Part shown: positions 40,858 through 48,762 of the stretch, piece after piece
Position numbering within the stretch: position 1 is the first letter of the stretch
How the letters are laid out: every line of letters begins with the position of its first letter
From: Myxococcota bacterium
Lineage (GTDB): Bacteria > Myxococcota > XYA12-FULL-58-9 > JALHOP01
Direction: 5' to 3'
Length of the DNA stretch: 64,000 bases
NCBI GenBank assembly: GCA_022842935.1
Contig: JALHOP010000001.1
Coordinates: 372,001-436,000 of the forward strand
Position numbers and translations under genes: made by a program
Notes under the pieces: generated by a model
Seen by the model: only the letters and a program-made list of their open reading frames with translations
Told to the model about the DNA's origin: nothing
Databases searched by the model: none

Positions 40858-42201
40858 ATGCAGGCGAACCGCATTCGTGATGAGCTCCGCGAGCTCTTGA
40901 GCCTGATGTTGCCGCTTGCCCTGGTTCAGGTCGGCTACACGGCGCTGGGCTTCGTCGACACCGCGATTGCGGGGCTCGACCGCGGCGTCACCATTGCGTC
41001 TGTCGGGCTTGGTGGTGGGCTGTTCTATTCGGTGGCGGTGCTCGGTACCGGAACAGCGCTCGTCGTCGATCCGTTGGTGTCACAAGCGCTCGGCGCCGGC
41101 GACCGGGTCCACGCGCGGCGGGTGTTGTGGAACGGCATCTATCTCGCCGCGTTGATCACCGTGCCCCTGACCATGATCATGCTCGTGACGGCGCTGTCCC
41201 TCACGAGCTTCGGGGTCGAAGCCGAGGTCGCCGAGGGGACTTTTGCGTACCTGCTGGGCCGCGCGCTGTCGCTCTTTCCGCTCATCTGTGCGGTCACGAT
41301 GCGCGGCTATCTCCAGGCCGCCGGGCACCCGCGCGTCATTCTCTGGGCGGTCTTGGTCGCAAATCTCTTGAATGGACCGCTCAGCTACCTGTTCCTGCCT
41401 CGCTACGGCGCTCTCGGCATCGGCGTCGCGGCGGCGCTCGGGACCCTGGGCCAACTCGCCATTCTCGCGTGGGTGGTGTCACGGGTGCCAGTCCCCGAGG
41501 GCACCGAAGAGCGCTACCGCCATTTTGACCGCGTGGTCTTCGCCCAGCAGGTGCGCGTGGGCGTGCCGATTGGCCTTCAGATGTTCGCCGAGGTCGGTGC
41601 CTTCGTGCTGGTCGGCGTGCTTATGGCGCGTGTCTCGGCGGTCGCCATCGCGAGCCACCAGGTGGCCCTCATGTTCGCGAGTATTACCTTTTCGGTCTGT
41701 GTCGGCATGGGGTCGGCCACCTCGGTGCAGGTCGGTCGCGCGATCGGCGCGGGAGATACGGCGAAGACGCGGCGGGTCGGTTTGCTCGGGCTCGTGCTCG
41801 GCGGGGTCATCATGCTGATCCCGTCGGTGGTCATGACCGTTATACCGGACATTGTCGTTCAGGTCATGACGCGTGACCCCGCGATCGTGCACCAGGCCGC
41901 AGTCTTCCTGCGCATCGCGGCGGTCTTTCAGATCGTCGATGGGGTGCAAGCGGTGGGCGCAGGCGCGCTTCGTGGCGCAGGCATGACCCGCGTCTCTTTC
42001 ATCGCGAATCTCGTTGGCCACTGGCTCATTGGCATCCCGCTGGCTCTGCTTTTGACCTTTGGCTTCGACTTTGGGCCTTCTGGCTTGTGGTGGGGACTCA
42101 CGGTGGGGCTCGCGGTCGTGGCGGCCTGGCTAGCCATCACGTTCTGGCATGCAAGCAAGAAGCCCATCGTTGCCTTGCGTCGCGATACCGCCCATGGCTG
42201 A
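40858..42201 (+). CDS. MATE-family efflux transporter
   Basis: A 447-residue inner-membrane protein with twelve hydrophobic helices in two related halves. The first helix carries PLALVQVGYTALGFVDTAIAG, the usual MATE start (PxxxxxxxxxxxxxDTxxxG), and IGLQMFAEVGAFVLVGVLM begins the second half, with TSVQVGRAIGAGDTAKTRR as the typical inter-helix loop. MATE proteins export drugs or metabolites in exchange for Na+ or H+. The gene stops immediately before the GTG of the amidase gene (no intervening base), so it heads a three-gene cell-envelope operon ending at the terminator near 43660. Confidence 0.93.
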   Translation: MQANRIRDELRELLSLMLPLALVQVGYTALGFVDTAIAGLDRGVTIASVGLGGGLFYSVAVLGTGTALVVDPLVSQALGAGDRVHARRVLWNGIYLAALITVPLTMIMLVTALSLTSFGVEAEVAEGTFAYLLGRALSLFPLICAVTMRGYLQAAGHPRVILWAVLVANLLNGPLSYLFLPRYGALGIGVAAALGTLGQLAILAWVVSRVPVPEGTEERYRHFDRVVFAQQVRVGVPIGLQMFAEVGAFVLVGVLMARVSAVAIASHQVALMFASITFSVCVGMGSATSVQVGRAIGAGDTAKTRRVGLLGLVLGGVIMLIPSVVMTVIPDIVVQVMTRDPAIVHQAAVFLRIAAVFQIVDGVQAVGAGALRGAGMTRVSFIANLVGHWLIGIPLALLLTFGFDFGPSGLWWGLTVGLAVVAAWLAITFWHASKKPIVALRRDTAHG

Positions 42202-42768
42202 GTGGCGCATGTGAGCATGCCGCAATTTCGTTTCGAGCAGGCTTTGGGCGTCGAGAGATTGAAGTCGCGCGCGCTCGCGGACGTGACCGGCGTCATCGTC
42301 CACCGCATCGAAGTTTCGCAAGAAGACCCGTCGTACGGAGACACTCCAAGCGAGGTCGCTCGCTTTTTTCGTGAACACCCGGTCGGGCTTAAGGCGACCG
42401 GGGGCGACATGCCATACCCGCTCCTCGTCGAACGCGACGGCCAGGTAACGCAAACAGTGCCGCTGAGGTTCGTCACCCCACACGCTAAAGCGCACAACGT
42501 GAGAAGCGTCGGCGTCGGGGTCATCGGCGATTTCCGCAATGCGCTACCGTTGCCGCGTCAACGTGCCGCCGCCATCGCCGTATGCGCGGCCTTGCTTACG
42601 CGCTTCAATCTGGCGGTCGAAGCCATCAGTGGTCATGACGAGCTTCAGGGCGGCTCGAACGATCCCGACAAAATCTGCCCCGGGTCGGGGCTTGCGCCCG
42701 CCGATGTGCGTGACGAGGTTCGCGCCTTGCTCGCGACCGGTGCCGTAGAGCTGCCATTCGTATGGTGA
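42202..42768 (+). CDS. N-acetylmuramoyl-L-alanine amidase-like protein (Amidase_2 / PGRP fold)
   Basis: A 188-residue hydrolase. Zinc ligands of the T7-lysozyme/PGRP fold are visible: VIVHRIE, the His-Ala-Lys-Ala-His-Asn stretch with VGVGVIGDF, and the final Cys in DPDKICPG (T7 lysozyme also uses Cys as third ligand). SGHDELQGGSNDPDKICPG is the family's GHxDxxxxxKxCPG line. It would cut the bond between MurNAc and the stem peptide. No signal peptide is seen from any of the starts (GTG 42202, GTG 42211, ATG 42217), so export is uncertain. It directly abuts the MATE gene and overlaps the next gene by 7 bp. Confidence 0.83.
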   Translation: MAHVSMPQFRFEQALGVERLKSRALADVTGVIVHRIEVSQEDPSYGDTPSEVARFFREHPVGLKATGGDMPYPLLVERDGQVTQTVPLRFVTPHAKAHNVRSVGVGVIGDFRNALPLPRQRAAAIAVCAALLTRFNLAVEAISGHDELQGGSNDPDKICPGSGLAPADVRDEVRALLATGAVELPFVW

Positions 42769-43640
42769 AAAAGCGCGTCTTCTTGCTCGCGGTGATCGTC
42801 GCGGTCGGCGCGCTGCTCTACGTCGCTAGGTCCTCGCAGACGCCAGCGGCGGGACTCGGCGCGCAAGGCGTGCAGCTGGTCGCGATACCGTCACTGGGGG
42901 CGGAGGTCTTTTACCTCGATGCTGGTAGCATCGTGAAGCGCGGGCCTCCTCGTATGCTCGTTGTCCGCTTTGCCGGACCGGTCGAGCTCGTTCCTCATCA
43001 CTTCGCGCGGGATGGCATGCCGCGCGCCGCGCCCATCGAGGAGTGGTCGGAGCGCTTGCATGCGCCGATCGTCTTCAACGCGGGACAGTTCGACGAGAAG
43101 CTCAATCACCTGGGCTGGCTCAAGGCCGAAGGCGGATGGATCTTCGCCGACCGCAAAGCGCAGTGGAAGGGCTTGCTCGTCAGCGGTCCGACCGAGGGCG
43201 GCGCCTTCAGCGGCATTGTCGACCTCGAGCACGCAAGCCCCGACATTACCGACGCCTACCGCCATGTCGTCCAATCGATGATGCTCATCGACGAGGAATC
43301 GCAAGTGCGGGTGCGCGACACGGAGCGCACGGCGTGCCGCACCGTCGTCGCGCAGGACGACAAGGGGCGCGTCCTGATTCTGGTCTCCGAAGGCGCCATT
43401 ACGCTAGGCGACCTGGCTCGCTGGCTGGGTGAGAGCAGCCTCGGCATCGCACGCGCCATGAACCTCGACGGTGGGATCGAAGCGCAGATCGCGATCAGCA
43501 CCCCCGAGCTCAAGCTCGCCCTTTACGGGCAATACGGCACCGGCAGCAACGTCTTCGAGAACGTCGGCCCCGTGCGCTTCCCGCTGCCTGCGGTCATCGC
43601 GGTCCGAGCAGCGACACAGGTTGCGGGAAGTCCTCCCTGA
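42762..43640 (+). CDS. Phosphodiester glycosidase family protein (NAGPA/DUF2233)
   Basis: A 292-residue exported or anchored protein: MVKKRVFLLAVIVAVGALLYVA is an uncleaved-anchor or signal sequence. The catalytic domain has APIVFNAGQFDE, GWLKAEGGWIF, then RTVVAQDDKGRVLILVSEG and ARAMNLDGGIEAQIAI, matching the NAGPA-type fold (uncovering-enzyme family), which cleaves N-acetylglucosamine-1-phosphodiesters. In bacteria members act on cell-wall teichoic or other glycan phosphodiesters. It follows the amidase with a 7-bp overlap and ends 12 bp before a terminator, completing a MATE/amidase/glycosidase operon. Confidence 0.82.
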   Translation: MVKKRVFLLAVIVAVGALLYVARSSQTPAAGLGAQGVQLVAIPSLGAEVFYLDAGSIVKRGPPRMLVVRFAGPVELVPHHFARDGMPRAAPIEEWSERLHAPIVFNAGQFDEKLNHLGWLKAEGGWIFADRKAQWKGLLVSGPTEGGAFSGIVDLEHASPDITDAYRHVVQSMMLIDEESQVRVRDTERTACRTVVAQDDKGRVLILVSEGAITLGDLARWLGESSLGIARAMNLDGGIEAQIAISTPELKLALYGQYGTGSNVFENVGPVRFPLPAVIAVRAATQVAGSPP

Positions 43641-43652
43641 CCCGGGCAGGGG

Positions 43653-43672
43653 GTGACACGGTGTCACTTTTT
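43653..43672 (+). terminator. Rho-independent terminator of the MATE/amidase/glycosidase operon
   Basis: GTGACA-CGG-TGTCAC followed by five T residues (43668-43672). Perfect 6-bp stem, 3-base loop and T-run, 12 bp after the glycosidase stop. The best intrinsic terminator seen in the window. Confidence 0.85.
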
Positions 43673-43766
43673 CGCACACCGTGACGCCGACGACGCCGAT
43701 ACAGCCTGCCAGCACCGGGGCATTGCACCGGGCAACCTACCGATTTCGCTGGAAAAGAGCATCGAT

Positions 43767-44234
43767 ATGGCAAACCTTACAGACCGTGCGCCGGGCATTG
43801 CCGTGACGCCGTTACCCTCCGTCCAAACGCCCGAAGTGAGGGCCGCGCGTGAGCGAGTCAACGAGGCCATGCGCGCCGCTCACTGGAACGACAATCGCAT
43901 CACCCCCAGCGAGATTGGGAGCATCGTCGATGCGGTTGCGAGCGACGGCATCAGCATCGAAGAGCTTACCGCAGTACGTTCTTTGCTTGAGGAGGCCCGC
44001 CGTGTCTTGCCGAGGCTCATCAGCGAGCACGACGCCGCGAAGGCAGCCTCCGACGGCATCAGCGCACGGGTCGCGCGCGGCGAGGTGCTCACCAAAGACG
44101 AGTTCATCGCCATCGAGACCCGGTACCTCGAGGCCGTGGACGCCTTGCGCGAGGGCCAGAACCAGATCCCTGCCTACGACGACCTCATGCAGCGTCTCAT
44201 GCAGATCTACGCTCGCACCGCGCCGCGTATGTAG
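43767..44234 (+). CDS. Helical protein, unknown
   Basis: A 155-residue soluble protein, acidic to neutral, with predicted helices throughout (AARERVNEAMRAAHWNDNRI, TPSEIGSIVDAVASDGISIEE, ALREGQNQIPAYDDLMQRLM). NDNRITPSEIGSIVDAVASD has the look of an EF-hand-like loop but lacks the usual calcium-site spacing. The frame is open from 43653, but that is within the upstream terminator; ATG 43767 has GGAAAAGAG eight bases upstream and is the proper start. No family recognised. A hairpin follows its stop. Confidence 0.65.
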   Translation: MANLTDRAPGIAVTPLPSVQTPEVRAARERVNEAMRAAHWNDNRITPSEIGSIVDAVASDGISIEELTAVRSLLEEARRVLPRLISEHDAAKAASDGISARVARGEVLTKDEFIAIETRYLEAVDALREGQNQIPAYDDLMQRLMQIYARTAPRM

Positions 44235-44248
44235 CCCCTCGGGGGGCT
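44233..44248. terminator. Hairpin after the helical protein gene (candidate terminator)
   Basis: AGCCCC-TCGG-GGGGCT: 6-bp GC-rich stem with a TCGG tetraloop, beginning at the stop codon's second base. A second small stem, AGGGG-ACCTCG-CCCCT, lies at about 44265-44280. No T-run, so strength is uncertain. Confidence 0.45.
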
Positions 44249-44375
44249 CCCGGCGTCCGAAAGAGGGGACCTCGCCCCTGAAGGTCGATCGCCTACACTT
44301 TTGAGGAAACCTCCGCCCGTCTTGCGCACCGTCTCTTTCGTGGATGGTCGCCGCAGCCAGGCAGGAGGTTCGCTC

Positions 44376-46025
44376 ATGAGTAGCCGAGGGTGTTGTCGCG
44401 CTGGGCTCCTCATCGCGGCTTACGTGCAGCTCCTTGGGTGCGTTGGGATGATCGGCGACACCGAGGCCGGCGCTACGCTCGAGGGCGAAGGCATCACGTC
44501 GGCGGATACCGCGGCATTCTGCGACAACGTGGAGCCGGTCTTTGGCAAAACCGCCCTGCGGCGCATGAATACCCGCGAGGTGACCAACGCTCTGCGCGAC
44601 CTGCTGGGCGACGCCACCCTCGAGGTACGCGGCTACCCCACGGACTACTTCAGCGCGATGGGCTTCGACACCGACGATGTCTCGACGCGCACCCCGCCGC
44701 TCGACACTGAGAAGATCCTCGAGGTCTTCGACGACGTCATCGCACAGCGCTTGTCGCGTCCTCAAGCGCCGCTCGTCGCCTGCGAGAGCGCGGGCGACCG
44801 ACGCGCTTGCTTGACGGCGGCTCTGCCAGCGCTACTACGGCGCGCCTTTCGCGCGCCGCCCACCGCCGCCGAGGTGAACGCGCTCGCAGACCTGGCTCTC
44901 AGTGCGGCTGACGCGCGCGAGGGCACGACTCTCGCGCTTACTGCCGTAATCGCGTCGCCACGCTTCCTGTTTCACGTGGTCGACTACGCGAGCGGTCGCG
45001 ATGGGGCGCTGCACGCGCTCTCGCCTTATGAGCTCGCGCAGCGCCTGTCATTCTTCTTGTGGTCGTCCATTCCGGACGTCGAGCTCCTCGACGCGGCACG
45101 CGACGGCGAGCTCGACGACGACGCGGGCATCGTTGCGCAGGCGCGACGCATGCTTGCGGACGAGCGCGCGGCTGCTTTCCTCGCGAGCTTCCCGTCGCAG
45201 TGGTTGGGCTACCGCAAGCTCGCAACGCTTCAGCGCTCGCCGACGAGCTTCCCAGAGTTCGACGCCGAGCTACGTGCGGCGATGCGCGAGGAGGCGAACC
45301 TACTTTTTCGGCACGTGGTCACCGAGTCGCTGCCCATCGACACGTTGGTGACCGCGGACTTCAGCTTCGCGAACGCTCGACTCGCGGAGCACTATGGAAT
45401 GCGCGAGCCCGTGGGGGCGGGGTTCGTGCGGGTGCCTCTCGATGGTGTCCGCCGTCGCGGCATCCTCACGCAGGCCGCGGTGATGACGGCGACGTCGCAA
45501 ACCAACGAGCCGAGCCCGATCCACCGCGGTCTCGCGGTGCTCGAGCACGTGCTCTGCACGCCCGTGCCGGCTCCCCCAGATGGCGTCGCGACGCTCGAAC
45601 GTATCGACCCCGCGCTGCCGATGCGGGACCGCTTAGCGCAGCATCGGAGCGACCCCAGCTGCGCCGCTTGCCACAATACGATCGATCCGGTTGGGCTTGC
45701 CTTCGGCAACTTCGACGCGGTCGGAAAGTGGCGCGACCTCGACCAAGGTAAGCCGATCGACGCGACGGGCACGACCGACGACGGGACAGCGTTCTCGATG
45801 CCGGGTGAGCTCGCCACATGGATCGGCAAAGGCGACAAGCTCGAGCAATGCGTCGCGGAGCACCTCGCGGCCTACGCGGTCGGGCGTGTGATTCGGGGGC
45901 GTGAGCGCTGCCAGATGAGCACCTGGCTTAAAAACCTCGCGGCGGGCGAGCAGCTCACGTTGACCGAGTTGGTCGAGCGCATGGTCGTGAGCCCATGGTT
46001 TCGCACGAGCACCGTGCAGGACTGA
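44376..46025 (+). CDS. DUF1592-type multidomain protein with CxxCH (lipoprotein)
   Basis: A 549-residue exported protein. ATG 44376 follows a good AGGAGG and gives MSSRGCCRAGLLIAAYVQLLGC, a lipoprotein signal. The modules appear in order: DUF1587 (RRMNTREVTNALRDLLG), DUF1595 (LLRRAFRAPPTAAEVNAL), DUF1592 (SPYELAQRLSFFLWSSIPD), DUF1588 (RRGILTQAAVMTATSQTNE with CAACHNTIDPVG) and DUF1585 (AAYAVGRVI). The CAACH motif is a candidate haem c site or a metal site. This suite is known from Planctomycetes and Myxococcota and is of unknown biochemical function. It is followed by a DUF1552 gene, its usual neighbour. Confidence 0.85.
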   Translation: MSSRGCCRAGLLIAAYVQLLGCVGMIGDTEAGATLEGEGITSADTAAFCDNVEPVFGKTALRRMNTREVTNALRDLLGDATLEVRGYPTDYFSAMGFDTDDVSTRTPPLDTEKILEVFDDVIAQRLSRPQAPLVACESAGDRRACLTAALPALLRRAFRAPPTAAEVNALADLALSAADAREGTTLALTAVIASPRFLFHVVDYASGRDGALHALSPYELAQRLSFFLWSSIPDVELLDAARDGELDDDAGIVAQARRMLADERAAAFLASFPSQWLGYRKLATLQRSPTSFPEFDAELRAAMREEANLLFRHVVTESLPIDTLVTADFSFANARLAEHYGMREPVGAGFVRVPLDGVRRRGILTQAAVMTATSQTNEPSPIHRGLAVLEHVLCTPVPAPPDGVATLERIDPALPMRDRLAQHRSDPSCAACHNTIDPVGLAFGNFDAVGKWRDLDQGKPIDATGTTDDGTAFSMPGELATWIGKGDKLEQCVAEHLAAYAVGRVIRGRERCQMSTWLKNLAAGEQLTLTELVERMVVSPWFRTSTVQD

Positions 46026-46040
46026 CGGAGGAGAGTCGTG

Positions 46041-47387
46041 ATGAAGCGTTCTTGGGAAATCGAGCGGCGCACGTTCCTGCGAGGGCTGGGGGTCTGCGTG
46101 GGCCTTCCGTTGCTCGACCTCATGCAGCCGGCGATCGCGCGCGCCCAAACCGCAGCGACCCGGCGCTTGGTGTGGATCTACACCCCGAACGGCATCATGC
46201 CGGACGGACCGAGCGACCGGCCGCCCAGCTATCTAGAGAACACCCTCACCGATGTGCAGGCCGATGTCAGCACAGTGCTCGGTTTGACGAACCAGTACCA
46301 AAACGTGTCGGGCAGTCACTTCGCGTATTGGGCGCCGTTCTTGAGTGGGCAACCCACCAATCAGCCAAGCGCAGCCGCCAAGACCTTCGACCAATACATC
46401 GCGCCCCTGCAGCGCGGTGCGACGCTCGAGACCACGAGCATCAACGCCTATCCTGATCCGAGCCCGTATCTCTACAACGCCATCCAGGCCAACAACCCGT
46501 CCTGGCGTGGCGCCGACCAGTACGTTCCAGCGTACACGAATCCGGCCGACCTCTATACCAAGCTCTTCGGCAACGGCGTGCCCGTCGAGGTGGACACTCG
46601 CCTAGCCGATCAGCTCGCGCGTCGGCGTGGCGTCCTGCACTACGTCATGGACGACGTGCGTAAGGTACGCGCCATGGCCGGCGCCGACGACCGCGTACGC
46701 ATCGACGAATATCTCGAGGGCGTCAACGAGATGGACGGAAGGCTGCGCGCGCAAATCGAGGGGACGCCAACGCAGACGAACTGCGCGGCGCCTGACCCCG
46801 TCGTCGCCTCGCAAAACTATCCGCAGCGCCTGCAGTCGTTTTACGACATGGTCTACTATGCGCTGCGCTGCGACCTCACTCGCGTCGTCACGTTCTTGCA
46901 TGCGAGCGAAAACACCTCGCTCTATCACCGCTCGTTCGTGCCGGGACTCGTGACCAACACCACGTGGCACGTGAACTCGCATTACATGTCGCCGGGCTAT
47001 ACCGACGACCCGAGCTTACCCAGCAACTCGACCGACGAATCGACGAACCGCGCCGACTATGCGCGCATCCTCGCATGGCACAACACGCGTATCGTGGACT
47101 TCGTCAAACGCCTGAAGGCCACGGCGCTGCCCGGTGGCGGTACGCTCCTCGACGAGTGTTGCGTTGCCTGGGGCACGTGCCTTGGCGAATCGACGGGTCA
47201 CGACCGTACCGGCTTGTTCTGGACACTCGCTGGGACCGCGAACGGAGCTTTGCGCAAAGGCGCGCGTATCCGCGCGACGTCGCCGGCTCAAATCAGCAAT
47301 TTGTGGCTAACGATCATGCGCGCCTTCGGGACCCCAGCGACCAGCTTGGGAGACGCAAGCAGTGTCATCTCGGGGCTGCTTGCCTGA
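46041..47387 (+). CDS. Tat-exported DUF1552 protein
   Basis: A 448-residue protein. The ATG at 46041 is chosen because GGAGGAGAG lies five bases upstream; a GTG at 46038 is one codon earlier. RRTFLRGLGVCVGLPLLDLM is a Tat signal with the twin-arginine RRxFL motif, so the protein is exported folded, probably with a cofactor. The remainder matches the DUF1552 family (WIYTPNGIMPDG, LTNQYQNVSGSHFAYWAPFL, GHDRTGLFWTLAGTANGAL), related at distance to sulfatase-like DUF1501 proteins. The DUF1592 partner is 15 bp upstream, so the two form an operon; family function is unknown. Confidence 0.83.
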   Translation: MKRSWEIERRTFLRGLGVCVGLPLLDLMQPAIARAQTAATRRLVWIYTPNGIMPDGPSDRPPSYLENTLTDVQADVSTVLGLTNQYQNVSGSHFAYWAPFLSGQPTNQPSAAAKTFDQYIAPLQRGATLETTSINAYPDPSPYLYNAIQANNPSWRGADQYVPAYTNPADLYTKLFGNGVPVEVDTRLADQLARRRGVLHYVMDDVRKVRAMAGADDRVRIDEYLEGVNEMDGRLRAQIEGTPTQTNCAAPDPVVASQNYPQRLQSFYDMVYYALRCDLTRVVTFLHASENTSLYHRSFVPGLVTNTTWHVNSHYMSPGYTDDPSLPSNSTDESTNRADYARILAWHNTRIVDFVKRLKATALPGGGTLLDECCVAWGTCLGESTGHDRTGLFWTLAGTANGALRKGARIRATSPAQISNLWLTIMRAFGTPATSLGDASSVISGLLA

Positions 47388-47403
47388 GCGGCGCGCGCGC
47401 CGC
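47388..47403. terminator. GC-only palindrome after the DUF1552 gene
   Basis: GCGGCGCGCGCGCCGC is a 16-bp perfect palindrome that begins immediately after the TGA. It can fold into a GC-rich hairpin and may stop transcription or protect the transcript end, but there is no T-run. Confidence 0.4.
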
Positions 47404-47475
47404 CGTGTCAGCCTGTCTCGTTGTCGTCGCGTCACGGCTTTCTCCGCATCATCTCCCATGCGACTCACGGCGCGT

Positions 47476-47494
47476 GCCACCAACGACTGGTGGC
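47476..47494 (+). promoter_or_regulatory. Hairpin in the 5' leader of a lipoprotein gene
   Basis: GCCACCA-ACGAC-TGGTGGC is a perfect 7-bp stem with a 5-base loop, ending 14 bases before the start codon and next to the GAGG ribosome site. It could modulate translation or mark the transcript 5' end. Evidence is structure only. Confidence 0.35.
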
Positions 47495-47508
47495 GAACGT
47501 GAGGTTCT

Positions 47509-47976
47509 ATGTTCATGCGACGTGTGTTGAGTGTTCTTGCGGTAGTAGTGGTGTTCGTTGGCTGCAGCGGTGCGAAGAACGCAGAGAGTTACCACAACGA
47601 GCTCATGTCGGTGCTCAACGGCAACGAAGGCTCGATGAGCGAGATGAACACGGCCATGGGCAGCCGTGACTGGGCTGCCGCCGAGAACGTGCGCAAGAAG
47701 TGGCTCGGGGCTGTCGAGCAGCAGGTCGCGAGCGTCGAGAAGATGGGTGCCTTTGACGGTGACGCCGCGTTTCAGAAGACAGTGCTCGACGCGCTGGGTG
47801 GGCTCAAGAAAGTACTCGTCGAGGCGTATCCCAAGCTGATTGAAATCCGCTCGAAGGGTCTCGACGACCAGGCCTCGGAGTCCAAGGCTTTGGGGGACAT
47901 CAACAACGCCCTCGAGGGGCTTGCGACCAAGGTCAATCAAGCCTCGGCGACGTTCGCGGCCAAGCACTCCAAGTAA
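47509..47976 (+). CDS. Small lipoprotein, unknown
   Basis: A 155-residue lipoprotein. MFMRRVLSVLAVVVVFVGC is a lipobox signal (Cys19); ATG 47515 would give the slightly shorter MRRVLSVLAVVVVFVGC and is equally possible. The mature part is a long helical bundle: AESYHNELMSVLNGNEGSMSE, VRKKWLGAVEQQVASVEKMG and a C-terminal helix ending KHSK. Conserved Tyr-His and Trp-rich positions suggest a family, but I cannot name it. GAGG lies four bases before the first ATG, and a hairpin is just upstream. Confidence 0.7.
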   Translation: MFMRRVLSVLAVVVVFVGCSGAKNAESYHNELMSVLNGNEGSMSEMNTAMGSRDWAAAENVRKKWLGAVEQQVASVEKMGAFDGDAAFQKTVLDALGGLKKVLVEAYPKLIEIRSKGLDDQASESKALGDINNALEGLATKVNQASATFAAKHSK

Positions 47977-48012
47977 AGGCTCGCGCGATAGCGATAGCCT
48001 CTTTGGCTACTC

Positions 48013-48762
48013 TCAGCGGCTGACTTGCGATAGCGCAAGCAGCCGCTTGGTGAGGACCGGCATGATCTCGGCTGCCCTTCCCACCAGCTGTGCGTCGAAG
48101 GTGCTGGTGGTCGGCTCCAGATTGACCTCAATGGTGAAAGCACCACGCGCTTGCGCCGCAGCTACAAACCCAGCGGCGGGGTAAACGACGCCGCTCGTGC
48201 CGATGCTCATGAACACCTCGCACGCGAGCGCCTCGGCGATCACGTCCTCCATGAAGAACGGCACCTCGCCAAACCACACGATGTGTGGTCGCATGGGTCT
48301 GCTACAGCGGTCACACGTGTCGGTGATGGCGAGGGCGGTCCGCCATGTGATCACGGCGTGACAGCCAGTGCAGCGAATCTTCGTGAGCTCGCCGTGCATG
48401 TGCCACGCACGCGTCGAGCCTGCCCGCTCGTGTAGGTCGTCGACGTTCTGCGTGATCAATGTGAAACGCTCACCGAAGGCGACCTCGAGCTCGGCAAGCG
48501 CGCGGTGCGCGGCGTTCGGATGAACAGAGGGGAGCTTCTCGCGGCGCTCGTTGTAGAACGCATGGACGAGCTCGGGGTCTCTTGCGAAGGCTTCCGGCGT
48601 CGCCACCTGCATGATGTCGAAGGTGCGCCATAGACCGCCCATGTCGCGGAAGGTCGGGATACCGCTTTCGGCGGACACACCTGCCCCTGTCAGCACCGTA
48701 AGCCTGCCCGCGTCGGCAAGGCGAGCAGCGACGCGTTTGGCGACGTCATCGATGTCGTTCAT
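48013..48762 (-). CDS. NAD-dependent protein deacylase, Sir2 family (CobB-like)
   Basis: A 249-residue class III-type sirtuin. VLTGAGVSAESGIPTFRD is the NAD-binding site, TQNVDDLHERAG the Asn-Asp core, WHMHGEL carries the catalytic His, and CTGCH with CDRCSRPMRPHIVWFGE the zinc-binding cysteines. The FYNERR text (Tyr-x-x-Arg) is the pair that lets sirtuins accept succinyl- or malonyl-lysine, as in CobB and SIRT5. It removes acyl groups from lysines in the cytoplasm, using NAD+. The ATG at 48762 overlaps the MBL-fold gene stop (ATGA); further upstream open frame is not coding. Last gene of the rph operon. Confidence 0.93.
   Translation of the reverse strand: MNDIDDVAKRVAARLADAGRLTVLTGAGVSAESGIPTFRDMGGLWRTFDIMQVATPEAFARDPELVHAFYNERREKLPSVHPNAAHRALAELEVAFGERFTLITQNVDDLHERAGSTRAWHMHGELTKIRCTGCHAVITWRTALAITDTCDRCSRPMRPHIVWFGEVPFFMEDVIAEALACEVFMSIGTSGVVYPAAGFVAAAQARGAFTIEVNLEPTTSTFDAQLVGRAAEIMPVLTKRLLALSQVSR

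Noticed and set aside
43653-43766. Upstream extension of the 43767 gene to 43653
   Set aside because: The extension begins inside the hairpin of a rho-independent terminator, and a proper ribosome site precedes ATG 43767.
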